From Methanobacteriota archaeon (lineage in GTDB: Archaea > Thermoplasmatota > Poseidoniia > Poseidoniales > Thalassarchaeaceae): a stretch of 64,000 nt of DNA. Numbering within the stretch: position 1 is the stretch's first letter; every line of letters starts with the position of its first letter. The position numbers and the translations under genes were made by a program. The notes below the pieces were generated by a model. It was not told the DNA's origin. It saw nothing but the letters and a program-made list of their open reading frames with translations, and did no database searches. Positions 51,598-59,756 of the stretch are shown piece after piece. The DNA lies in the NCBI GenBank assembly GCA_016845365.1, contig JAERST010000024.1:62001-126000 (forward strand), in the 5' to 3' direction.

Positions 51598-52866
51598 TTA
51601 AGATGATACAATAGCGCCGCTGGCGATGGTTTGCATGACTGGATTGTCTCCAGACATCTGACACCAACAATCAACATCATCTCCATTGAGAATAACAAAG
51701 TCTGCTTTACCACCAACTCGGATTGAACCAGAAACCAAATCTTGCTCACTCCTAAGTAAACTAGTTGCAGGATTACGAGTGACGGCTGCAAGTGCCGCAA
51801 TAGGAGAAATCCCCATTCTGTGAGTTGCAAGTGATCCGACGAAGGGAATTGACAAAGAGCGGCAGTTTGGATTAAAATCCGTAGCGAGTGAGAATTGCCA
51901 ATCTTCATCCAGACACTTTTGCAATGGCAATTCCAGTTGTTTGCCAAGAACATAGGGCGTTCCTGGGAGAAACGTCTGCATCGTTCCAGCACCCGCGGCT
52001 TTAGCCCGAGCATCGTCGCTAGAGTGTCCTACGTGGTCGCCACTTGCTGAACCTAATTCGGCTGCGAGGGAGAGGCCACCGCCGTCAACAAATTCATCAA
52101 CATGTAATCTCGATGGAAGTCCAGCATCCGTAGCTGCTCTTACGATAAGTTCAGTTTGATCTAGTGAATACCATCCAGGTTCACAAAATACATCCACCCA
52201 ATCTGAAAAACCTTGTTCAATGATTGCTGGCATTTGCTCTGACAATAATTCCTCGAGATACTGGCTTGGTGGCAAGTCACTAGGGAAATCATGTGCACCA
52301 AGCCAAGTGGAATGGATGTTTATGTCAGAGTCCTCTCGAATTCGATTTACTATGTCCAACAATCGCAACTCAGTCTCTGTAGAAAGGCCATAACCACTCT
52401 TACATTCAATCGAAGTCGTTCCAAAATCAACCGCACGTTGTAACCTAGCCTTCCCTGATTCGAATAATTCTCCACTCGATGAGCTTCTCGTCGCATTGAC
52501 GGTCTTTCGTATCCCGCCACCTTGTTGGGCAATTTCTTGATAGGTCAAGCCAGATTGTCTAAGTCGCATTTCATTGGAACGATCTCCAGACCACAATAAG
52601 TGAGTATGGCTATCGACGAATCCGGGAATGATCGCCTTTCCTTTGACATCAATACGAGAATCAACATCAGAATCCACAGAGAATTCCGATTCGAGTGACT
52701 GAGAATCATCAAATTTCGCGACTATCCCATTTTCTACTAATAACGCCATTCCGCCTTCTGAAACCAGAGTTTCCCTATCATGCAATTGGCTACCAACCAA
52801 TGGACTACGTGGGTCACCAACCGCCATATGAGCGATGGGGCCGCAGTTGTAGAATAGTTGACGCAC
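51598..52866 (-). CDS. hutI: Imidazolonepropionase
   Basis: Amidohydrolase opening the imidazolone ring to N-formimidoyl-glutamate, between HutU and FtcD in histidine degradation. About 422 residues: the metal motif VDSHTHLLWSGDR, GGGIRKTVNATR, ECKSGYGL, HVDEF and SLATDFNPN. The longest frame starts at an ATG (52917) overlapping the divergent kae1 start; I prefer the GTG at 52866, where the family N-terminus (VRQLFYNCG) begins and which leaves 49 bases for promoters. Confidence 0.93.
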   Translation of the reverse strand: MRQLFYNCGPIAHMAVGDPRSPLVGSQLHDRETLVSEGGMALLVENGIVAKFDDSQSLESEFSVDSDVDSRIDVKGKAIIPGFVDSHTHLLWSGDRSNEMRLRQSGLTYQEIAQQGGGIRKTVNATRSSSSGELFESGKARLQRAVDFGTTSIECKSGYGLSTETELRLLDIVNRIREDSDINIHSTWLGAHDFPSDLPPSQYLEELLSEQMPAIIEQGFSDWVDVFCEPGWYSLDQTELIVRAATDAGLPSRLHVDEFVDGGGLSLAAELGSASGDHVGHSSDDARAKAAGAGTMQTFLPGTPYVLGKQLELPLQKCLDEDWQFSLATDFNPNCRSLSIPFVGSLATHRMGISPIAALAAVTRNPATSLLRSEQDLVSGSIRVGGKADFVILNGDDVDCWCQMSGDNPVMQTIASGAIVSS

Positions 52867-52915
52867 GGCAATGCTACACCGCACCACTTGAAATGCTATC
52901 TCCCCTGCAAGTGCC

Positions 52916-53926
52916 ATGGGCGATGTGATTGTCGGTATCGAATCGACAGCTCACACCTTTTCTTTTGGAAGCGTAACCCATGACGGCGCCCCCTCCAACT
53001 CCACTTCGGCCCTATACCGCCCAGAAACGGGCGGAATTCACCCCAGAGAGGCCGCAGACCACCACTCACAACACGCGCATGACTTACTACAGAAGTTCCT
53101 CCAAGATAACCAAATCAGCAATGATGACATCACAGCAATTGCCTTCAGTCAAGGCCCGGGATTGGGTCCTTGTCTGAGAATCGGAGCAACAGTCGCGCGC
53201 ACCCTATCCGAACAACTCGAAATTCCACTCGTCGGCGTCAATCACTGCGTAGCACACATCGAAATTGGCAGAAATCAAACTGGTTGCGATGACCCAGTTT
53301 TACTATACGTCAGTGGAGGCAATACACAGGTCATCGCCCGAGCAGGAGACCGGTACAAGGTAATCGGAGAAACTCTTGATATCGGCATTGGAAACATGCT
53401 CGACAAATTTGCCCGCAACCAAGGGATCGCATTCCCTGGCGGGCCTAAAATCGAAAAATTAGCCAGCGAATGGCATGCGCTAAACCCTGATGCGGACGTC
53501 TCAGATTGCCCTCTCCCCTACTCTGTCCAAGGCATGGACCTGAATTTTTCCGGACTACTCAACGCGGCCCAATTACGAATTAACGAAGGCAAGGAATTAG
53601 GTCAAGTCTGTTGGTCACTGCAAGAACACGCATTCACAGCCTGCGTTGAAGTCGCAGAGAGGGCTTTAGCGCACACAGGAAAAACCGAATTATTACTCGG
53701 CGGAGGTGTGGCCTGCAACGAAAGGATCCGGGAAATGTCCCGGTTAATGTGCGAACAAAGAAGCGCAGAAGCAACATGGCCAGAAAAGCGATTTTGTGTA
53801 GACAATGGCACTATGATTGCAGAATTAGGACGCAGAATGTTAGAGGTGTCCTCACCAATTTTGTATCATGAAAGCGACATCAACCCATCTCTCAGAACTG
53901 ATCATACGATCGTCGAATGGGATTAG
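52916..53926 (+). CDS. kae1: KEOPS catalytic subunit Kae1 (TsaD family)
   Basis: Threonylcarbamoyl transferase for t6A37 in tRNA. 336 residues, ASKHA fold. Metal site HCVAHIEIG, nucleotide motifs VIVGIESTAHTFSFG, YVSGGNTQVIA and LLGGGVACNERIREM, and the FCVDNGTMIAELG end are typical. It is not fused to the Bud32 kinase. Pcc1 is at 12494; Bud32 and Cgi121 are not in the window. Confidence 0.95.
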   Translation: MGDVIVGIESTAHTFSFGSVTHDGAPSNSTSALYRPETGGIHPREAADHHSQHAHDLLQKFLQDNQISNDDITAIAFSQGPGLGPCLRIGATVARTLSEQLEIPLVGVNHCVAHIEIGRNQTGCDDPVLLYVSGGNTQVIARAGDRYKVIGETLDIGIGNMLDKFARNQGIAFPGGPKIEKLASEWHALNPDADVSDCPLPYSVQGMDLNFSGLLNAAQLRINEGKELGQVCWSLQEHAFTACVEVAERALAHTGKTELLLGGGVACNERIREMSRLMCEQRSAEATWPEKRFCVDNGTMIAELGRRMLEVSSPILYHESDINPSLRTDHTIVEWD

Positions 53927-53989
53927 GCAAAGCACTGCGAAGCCTTATCTAAGCGGTGTCCGGCGAAGGGATAGGAGGTAGATTCGACA

Positions 53990-54790
53990 GTGCAGAGGCG
54001 GAGGAAACCGAAGAGCGAGCCACGCAACATCTTCGACAAAGGCTCGAGTCCAAGGCCCTCCAAACCAAGCCCCTCTCAAAGGCGCACTCCTCCTCAGGTC
54101 TCACCACCCAAACCTGCATCCAAACCGGCTCCACCAACCCCCAAACCACAACCAGTTGCCCCGAAACCGGTCCAAACTCCTCCTAAATCTCAACCTACCG
54201 CTTCGCCAGCTCCCGAAGCTCCTGTAACTGCAGAGGCTGAAGCGGTAGATGTGCAAGAAGAAGAAAGCCAGGCGATTGTTGAAGAACAACTTCTGGGAAC
54301 TCCTCGACGTAAGAGTCGCGGATTACAACCAGTAGAAGAAGTCGCAGAGGAAAGCGCGACTGAACTCAACAATCGAACAAGTTCGAAAGCGATGGAAATC
54401 ATTGAGGCTTCCAAGGCTCGGGCTACGGCAAATTTCAACGAACAACAGTCCGCAGCTGCCCCAAAGGCAGCCGCGCCCGCTGCTCCTGCCAAACCCCGCC
54501 CTAACCGGCGCAGAACGAATACTAGTTTCCAACCCGCAGCCCGTGAAAAGAGGCTTGATCGATCTCGACATATGGAGTACAAGTACGAAGTACGAGGTCT
54601 TCTCAAAGAAATGAACGTAGCAGATGAGCATCGCTCTGCCTTATTGGGCACAATTTGGGCCAAAGGAGAGCGTCAAACTTCTGCCGAAGCGGTTCAATTT
54701 ATCGTTGAAAAACAATCTGAGGGTATAATTGATCAGGAACAGGCAGAGCGTTTGATGGCAGTAGTCGATGACTACACAATCCGTCGGTGA
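53990..54790 (+). CDS. Pro/Ala/Lys-rich protein with conserved-looking C-terminal domain
   Basis: 266 residues. The first 170 are low complexity (PKPASKPAPPTPKPQPVAPK, long Ala/Pro runs) and surely disordered. The last 70 (YKYEVRGLLKEMNVADEHRSALLGTIWAKG...) look like a small folded helical domain. The start is GTG at 53990 with GGAGGT at 53974-53979. Function unknown; the architecture, a long linker with a terminal domain, suggests a tether. Confidence 0.65.
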   Translation: MQRRRKPKSEPRNIFDKGSSPRPSKPSPSQRRTPPQVSPPKPASKPAPPTPKPQPVAPKPVQTPPKSQPTASPAPEAPVTAEAEAVDVQEEESQAIVEEQLLGTPRRKSRGLQPVEEVAEESATELNNRTSSKAMEIIEASKARATANFNEQQSAAAPKAAAPAAPAKPRPNRRRTNTSFQPAAREKRLDRSRHMEYKYEVRGLLKEMNVADEHRSALLGTIWAKGERQTSAEAVQFIVEKQSEGIIDQEQAERLMAVVDDYTIRR

Positions 54791-54879
54791 CCTGACTGTT
54801 CAGGATACGTTCGTGACCATTGTTCTCGGACATAGGTTTCATTGCCCATCTGCTTGCAGAACGAGTCGGAGGGTGCTTC

Positions 54880-56454
54880 TTGAGTAGTGATTTGAATTCC
54901 GCAAGAAGTTCGATTCCTTCTGCCGATACGCTTTCTGCATCAGGCACAATTCCAGATAATTCGCTACCCGGCGATCCTCCGTTTACCAGAGGAATTCACC
55001 AAGAGATGTATCGAACACGAACTTGGACTATGCGTCAATATGCTGGTTTTGGGGATGCACTGAGTACCAATGAACGATTCAAAATGTTACTTTCTGAGGG
55101 TCAAACTGGGATTTCAGTGGCTTTCGATTTACCAACTCAATTAGGTCTTGATTCAGATGATGTGAGGAGTGAAGGTGAAGTTGGAAAAGTCGGCGTTCCA
55201 ATCGATTCTATTCACGATATGAGAATGCTATTTGATGGGATTGACCTTGGTTCAGTTTCTACGTCGATGACAATCAATGCTAGTGCGACATCCTTGTTGG
55301 CACTATATGTTGCAGTTGCTGATGAACAAGGAATCTCTCGATCGGATTTGCGTGGCACAGTTCAGAATGATATTTTGAAGGAGTACATTGCTAGAGGATT
55401 GTATGTTTACCCGCCTGAACAGTCAATTCGTTTGACTACTGATCTGATGTGTTGGTGTTCAGAAAACATTCCAAGTTGGAATACAATTTCCGTCAGCGGT
55501 TATCACATTCGCGAGGCCGGCAGCACCGCTGTTCAAGAACTTGCATTTACCATTGCTAACGCGCTCGAGTATGCTGATGCTGTTATTGAGCGAGGGCTCA
55601 ATTTCGACCAATTCGGCCCTCGGATATCGTTCTTCTTCGGTTGCCACAATGACTTCTTTGAAGAAATTGCAAAGTTTAGAGCCGCTCGCAAACTTTGGCA
55701 CGACTTGGTTCAAGAACGGTATTCACCACAAAATGCCAAGTCGCTAAAACTCAGATTCCACACCCAAACAGCAGGGGTGACCCTTACTGCCCAACAACCA
55801 GAGAACAACACGGTTAGGGTTGCGTATCAAGCATTAGCTGCAGTTCTCGGGGGAACACAATCTCTCCACACAAATGCCTTTGATGAAGCGATTGGCTTGC
55901 CAACAGTCAACTCCGCGAGATTAGCACTTCGAACCCAACAAATCCTCGCATCAGAAACTGGCATCACAGATGTTGTTGACCCTCTAGCTGGTTCGTACCT
56001 AATCGAGGAGTTGACTGACACACTATACAACGAATCTCGCGCCCTCGTCGAGGAATTTTTAGCGAAAGGAGGCGCGTTGTCTGGAGTAATTTCAGGCGAT
56101 CAACAACGCGCCATTCATGAAGCAGCCTGGGACCATTTGACTCAAGTCGAAAATGGTCAGAAATCGATTATTGGAGTCAATACTCACTCGATCGAAGATG
56201 AGATTGAGCCAAACACCCAAACAATGGATAATGCAATTTCACAAACCCAAATAGATCGGTTAGGTACCATAAAGTCAGGAAGAAACACGGAACAAGTTTC
56301 GCAAAGCCTCGACGCTCTCAGAAAAGCCGCACAAGGTAACGACAATGTCATGGATTCTATGATTTCGGCGTTCAAAGCCGAAGCAACCATGGGCGAGGTG
56401 AACGGGATTTTGCGTGAGGAATTTGGCACCTGGAGGTCTCCAAGCGGGGTTTGA
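54880..56454 (+). CDS. Methylmalonyl-CoA mutase, catalytic (large) subunit without B12 domain
   Basis: Interconverts (R)-methylmalonyl-CoA and succinyl-CoA. 524 residues covering the TIM-barrel substrate domain: FTRGIHQEMYRTRTWTMRQYAGFG, AFDLPTQLGLDSD, TMTINA-type loop (SMTINASATSLLALY), ISVSGYHIREAGSTAVQE and LGGTQSLHTNAFDEAIGLP. The cobalamin-binding domain is absent, so a separate small subunit must exist elsewhere. The start is TTG at 54880, set by GGAGGGTG at 54868-54875. The epimerase gene follows directly. Confidence 0.93.
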   Translation: MSSDLNSARSSIPSADTLSASGTIPDNSLPGDPPFTRGIHQEMYRTRTWTMRQYAGFGDALSTNERFKMLLSEGQTGISVAFDLPTQLGLDSDDVRSEGEVGKVGVPIDSIHDMRMLFDGIDLGSVSTSMTINASATSLLALYVAVADEQGISRSDLRGTVQNDILKEYIARGLYVYPPEQSIRLTTDLMCWCSENIPSWNTISVSGYHIREAGSTAVQELAFTIANALEYADAVIERGLNFDQFGPRISFFFGCHNDFFEEIAKFRAARKLWHDLVQERYSPQNAKSLKLRFHTQTAGVTLTAQQPENNTVRVAYQALAAVLGGTQSLHTNAFDEAIGLPTVNSARLALRTQQILASETGITDVVDPLAGSYLIEELTDTLYNESRALVEEFLAKGGALSGVISGDQQRAIHEAAWDHLTQVENGQKSIIGVNTHSIEDEIEPNTQTMDNAISQTQIDRLGTIKSGRNTEQVSQSLDALRKAAQGNDNVMDSMISAFKAEATMGEVNGILREEFGTWRSPSGV

Positions 56455-56463
56455 GGTGAGGTT

Positions 56464-56874
56464 ATGAGTGACTCTAGAATTGACCATATTGGGATTGCGA
56501 CGCCTAATCTTGACGAACATTCACACTTGTGGAGTGCACTAGGATTTCGACAAGGCGAGGACGAACTGAATACGGAACAAGGTGTTCGTATCAGATTCTT
56601 TGAATCAAACACCGACGGCGCCAGAATTGAGTTACTCGAACCCCTCGGTGATTCAACTCCCATTGGTAGATTCCTGACGAAAAATGGTCCTGGAATTCAA
56701 CAATTAGCCATACGAGTGAACGATATTCACGAGACAATTTCCAAATTGACCGAATTAGGGGTGCAAATGATCAATCCTGAACCAGTTTTAGGCGCTGGCG
56801 GTCACCTCATCGCTTTCATTCACCCACGTTCAACAGGCGGGGTTCTAGTCGAATTAGTAGGCTCGTCTGAATAG
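56464..56874 (+). CDS. mce: Methylmalonyl-CoA epimerase
   Basis: Glyoxalase/VOC-fold enzyme converting (S)- to (R)-methylmalonyl-CoA for the mutase. 136 residues with the metal ligand HIGIAT, GARIELLEPL, GIQQLAIRV and the C-terminal FIHPRSTGGVLVELV. A strong GAGGTGAGG ribosome binding site precedes the ATG. Pairing with the mutase indicates propionyl-CoA or odd-chain/branched amino acid catabolism. Confidence 0.93.
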   Translation: MSDSRIDHIGIATPNLDEHSHLWSALGFRQGEDELNTEQGVRIRFFESNTDGARIELLEPLGDSTPIGRFLTKNGPGIQQLAIRVNDIHETISKLTELGVQMINPEPVLGAGGHLIAFIHPRSTGGVLVELVGSSE

Positions 56875-56915
56875 GTAAGAATAACCATCAAAAAGGGTAT
56901 TCCGAAGCGGCGGCC

Positions 56916-57209
56916 ATGCTCAAGCATCTTGAAGGCAAGGCCGCCGATGGAACTCTATCGAGTGAAGAGGCAGCACAAGCAGCATCTTCACTCTCAGAAT
57001 CACTCTCAGATTTGAGGTCATCTGGTGAGATTAGCAATGATGCATATCTCCAAGCTGGAGTCATTCAAGGTGGACTTACCACCCTTTCGAATTTAATTCA
57101 ACAAGGCTGCGATACGTCTGAGGTCAATCTCCACGTCTCGAATTTGATTCAGAAGGCATCCAATATTTGTGAAATTCACAACGATCTTAGAATTCATCTT
57201 ATTGAGTGA
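56916..57209 (+). CDS. Small helical protein, unknown function
   Basis: 97 residues, Ser/Leu/Ala-rich and probably all-helical, with two cysteines near the C-terminus (QQGCDTSEVN, SNICEIHND). Family not recognised. It lies 41 bases after the epimerase gene and before the palindrome region of the preQ0 operon. Confidence 0.55.
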   Translation: MLKHLEGKAADGTLSSEEAAQAASSLSESLSDLRSSGEISNDAYLQAGVIQGGLTTLSNLIQQGCDTSEVNLHVSNLIQKASNICEIHNDLRIHLIE

Positions 57210-57231
57210 ATATTCTCTAGATATTCGCTTC

Positions 57232-57249
57232 GTATTACTCAAGTAATAC
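57232..57249. promoter_or_regulatory. Palindromic operator candidate before the RHH/preQ0 operon
   Basis: GTATTACT-CA-AGTAATAC: perfect 8-base arms, 29 bases before the RHH start codon. A second inverted repeat, GAATAT/ATATTC, lies at about 57207-57226. Position directly ahead of a DNA-binding-protein gene suggests autoregulation. Confidence 0.55.
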
Positions 57250-57278
57250 TGAAATACCAAATGTTGGCCCCCTAGTCC

Positions 57279-57449
57279 ATGCCAAAGATCAGTTTGGACA
57301 TGCCAAATGAGATTCTCGAGGATCTTCGATTGCACGTGGGTGATGAGAGGAAATTCGTCTCGCTAGCAGATGCAGTGAGAACCGCATGCCGAAAAATGCT
57401 CGATCAATTAGACGAAATTGATGCCCGTCATGGTCGCGGAGGGGATTGA
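57279..57449 (+). CDS. Ribbon-helix-helix (CopG-like) regulator
   Basis: 56 residues, MPKISLDMPNEILEDLRLHV onward, with a beta-strand then two helices (KFVSLADAVRTACRKMLDQL) that fit the ribbon-helix-helix DNA-binding fold. Its TGA is immediately followed by the folE ATG (no gap), so it is the first gene of the FolE-QueE-QueC-QueD operon. A palindrome sits just upstream. I infer an autoregulator of preQ0 synthesis; the effector is unknown. A toxin/antitoxin role is unlikely, as no toxin gene adjoins. Confidence 0.75.
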   Translation: MPKISLDMPNEILEDLRLHVGDERKFVSLADAVRTACRKMLDQLDEIDARHGRGGD

Positions 57450-58034
57450 ATGTCCAGCGTAAATCGTGAGGAAGCAATTTCTGCAGTCACCACCTTACTC
57501 ACCTATCTCGAAGGAGAAAACGCGACCAGAGAAGGTTTAGCCACAACTCCTTCACGGGTTATCGATTCTTGGAGTGAGATATTCTCTGGTTATGAAAAAG
57601 ACCCAGAAGTCGTCCTCGACTCTACATTCAACGCTGAGGGTTACAATGGGATTGTACTACTGCGGGACATTGAATTTCACTCAACCTGCGAACATCATTT
57701 ACAACCATTCAGGGGACGAGCTCACGTCGCATATATCCCCACAGATCGCATCGTCGGAATCAGCAAATTAGCCCGAATTGTTGACCTACACGCTCGCCGC
57801 CTACAAAACCAAGAGCGCATCACCAAGGGAGTTGCCGACGATTTAGAACAAAATCTGCAACCCCTTGGTACAGCCATAATTATCGAAGCTGCACACGGCT
57901 GCATGCAGTGCAGAGGTGTCATGAAACAAAATAGCATAATGACCACCTCAGCAATGCGTGGTGTTTTCTTCGAGAAGAGTGAAGCACGAACGGAACTAAT
58001 GCAACTAATTAGGTCGGCACCACTCTCGAGATAG
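57450..58034 (+). CDS. folE: GTP cyclohydrolase I (FolE type)
   Basis: Zinc enzyme making 7,8-dihydroneopterin triphosphate from GTP, the entry to preQ0 (and folate-like pterins). 194 residues. Zinc ligands are in STCEHHLQPF and HGCMQCRG. This is the bacterial/eukaryal type IA rather than the archaeal MptA/FolE2 type. It directly follows the RHH gene; queE starts 22 bases later. Confidence 0.95.
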   Translation: MSSVNREEAISAVTTLLTYLEGENATREGLATTPSRVIDSWSEIFSGYEKDPEVVLDSTFNAEGYNGIVLLRDIEFHSTCEHHLQPFRGRAHVAYIPTDRIVGISKLARIVDLHARRLQNQERITKGVADDLEQNLQPLGTAIIIEAAHGCMQCRGVMKQNSIMTTSAMRGVFFEKSEARTELMQLIRSAPLSR

Positions 58035-58056
58035 CCAACGATTCAGAGGAAGTCAC

Positions 58057-58653
58057 ATGGTAACATACCCCATCGTGGAAATTTTCCATTCAGTTCAAGG
58101 TGAAGCATTTCACACTGGAATACCCCACGTATTCATCAGATTCGGCAATTGTAATTTAAGATGCGAATGGTGTGATACAGACTTTCTAACATACAAAGAA
58201 GTAGAACTTGACCAGATCATCGAGCAAGTATTGGCGTTCGATTGTGATAGAGTAATTTTCACAGGAGGGGAACCCGCCATGCAGGATTTGGACACCATCG
58301 GCCAGGCACTGAAAGAACACGGAATTCATCTATCAATTGAAACGAATGGAACAATCCCAATCCCCGAAATTATTGATTGGATCTGCGTATCCCCAAAGGA
58401 CCAACTCTACCCCAACGTGTCGATTAAACAACGCACGGGAGACGAACTGAAAGTCGTTTATTGCGGACAAGACTTGTCGATGTATGACGAACTCAAAGCT
58501 GGATTCTCACACCATTACCTCCAGCCTTGCTACCTAGAAAATGAATCTGTAGAACAAAACGGACGGAACTTTGCGGTGATTGAGGACCTGGTGAAGAGAA
58601 GCCCAGGGTGGCGTCTTAGCCTTCAGACACACAAATGGTTGGGTGTTGATTGA
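58057..58653 (+). CDS. queE: 7-carboxy-7-deazaguanine synthase QueE
   Basis: Radical SAM enzyme converting 6-carboxy-tetrahydropterin to 7-carboxy-7-deazaguanine. 198 residues. FSVQGEA-type opening (EIFHSVQGEAFHTG), the cluster motif CNLRCEWCDTDF, FTGGEPAMQD and IETNGT are present. Its stop overlaps the queC ATG (TGATGA). Confidence 0.93.
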   Translation: MVTYPIVEIFHSVQGEAFHTGIPHVFIRFGNCNLRCEWCDTDFLTYKEVELDQIIEQVLAFDCDRVIFTGGEPAMQDLDTIGQALKEHGIHLSIETNGTIPIPEIIDWICVSPKDQLYPNVSIKQRTGDELKVVYCGQDLSMYDELKAGFSHHYLQPCYLENESVEQNGRNFAVIEDLVKRSPGWRLSLQTHKWLGVD

Positions 58654-59756
58654 TGAGAGCTGTAATGGCATTATCTGGCGGGATGGATTCGACCGGTTTG
58701 CTACTCAGATTGTTAGCTGATGGCTACAAAGTCAGTTGCATCTCGTACAATTACGGGCAGAAGCACATCATCGAGTTAGAACGCGCCAATTCGAATATAC
58801 AGTATCTCAGAGATAGTGGATACGATGTCGAGCATCGCGTCGTTGACCTATCGAGTGCTATGTCAATCTTCCATTCAGCTTTGATAAGTGACGACATGGT
58901 AATTCCTGAAGGGCATTATGAGGAAGAACAAATGAAAGCAACAGTGGTCCCAAATCGCAATGCCATTTTCTCATCTATTCTGTACGGATATGCTCTATCT
59001 GTTGCACTCAGCGAAGATTGCGATGTCGTAATCGCTCTTGGAGTCCATAGTGGCGACCATGCGATATACCCAGATTGCCGCCCGGAGTTCTACGCTTCGA
59101 TTGCCGAATCCTTTGCCAGCGGCAACTGGGATAGCGAGAAGGTATCATTCCACTTACCTTACATCGATGGAGACAAGGAAGTGATTCTGCGTGATGCTTT
59201 AGATGCATGTTCGAAATTGAACCTGGACTTTGACACAGTATTTGCCAATACCAATACTTCCTACAATCCAGATTCACAAGGACGCAGCAGTGGAACTAGT
59301 GGGGCAGATATCGAACGAATTCTCGCCTTTCACGCCATAGGAAGGGTCGATCCAGTCGAATATATTGCTTCGTGGCCTGAGGTATTGCAGGGGGCTCTCA
59401 AGGCGCAATTACGCTTTCATGTGATGAAGGAAAACGGCACAGAGAGGCCATTCACCGGTGAATATGACAAGCATTTTGAGACCGGTGTTTACAATTGTGC
59501 AGATTGTGGAAGAGAGTTATTTCATTCCAATTCAAAATTTGATTCAGGCTGTGGTTGGCCCGCTTTCTCGCAAGAGGTATCGGGTGCTGAAATTCAACAA
59601 AAGGCAGACCATAGCCACGGCATGGTAAGAATCGAGGTGCGTTGTTCTGGCTGCGATTCTCATTTAGGACATTTATTCCATGAAGCCAGGGGTCCTAGAT
59701 ATTGCATTAATTCGATTTGTTTAGAGTTCGAAGAGGGTGAAAAGAATGGCCAGTAG
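58653..59756 (+). CDS. Fusion: QueC (7-cyano-7-deazaguanine synthase) + methionine-R-sulfoxide reductase MsrB
   Basis: 367 residues. Residues 1-245 are QueC: PP-loop ALSGGMDST, VVPNRNAIF, GDHAIYPDCRPEF. The QueC zinc site normally reads C-x8-CGxCGxCxER; here it is S...SGTSGADIER (about 203-222), so all four cysteines are replaced (Ser, Ser, Ser, Asp). Residues about 252-365 are a complete MsrB: TERPFTGEYDKH, CADC and CSGC zinc pairs, KFDSGCGWPAF, HLGHLFHEA, and RYCINS with catalytic Cys351. The ATG at 58653 overlaps the queE stop. The fusion is unusual; QueC activity without the zinc site and any coupling to MsrB are open. Confidence 0.92.
   Translation: MRAVMALSGGMDSTGLLLRLLADGYKVSCISYNYGQKHIIELERANSNIQYLRDSGYDVEHRVVDLSSAMSIFHSALISDDMVIPEGHYEEEQMKATVVPNRNAIFSSILYGYALSVALSEDCDVVIALGVHSGDHAIYPDCRPEFYASIAESFASGNWDSEKVSFHLPYIDGDKEVILRDALDACSKLNLDFDTVFANTNTSYNPDSQGRSSGTSGADIERILAFHAIGRVDPVEYIASWPEVLQGALKAQLRFHVMKENGTERPFTGEYDKHFETGVYNCADCGRELFHSNSKFDSGCGWPAFSQEVSGAEIQQKADHSHGMVRIEVRCSGCDSHLGHLFHEARGPRYCINSICLEFEEGEKNGQ

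Noticed and set aside
57279-57449. RHH gene as an antitoxin of a toxin-antitoxin pair
   Set aside because: No toxin-like gene adjoins; the next gene is folE without any gap.
58653-59756. QueC as part of a Qat/CBASS-like antiviral defence system
   Set aside because: No adjacent ATPase, TatD nuclease or cyclase genes; the neighbours are folE, queE and queD, so a preQ0 role is more economical, though the lost zinc site is also unusual.
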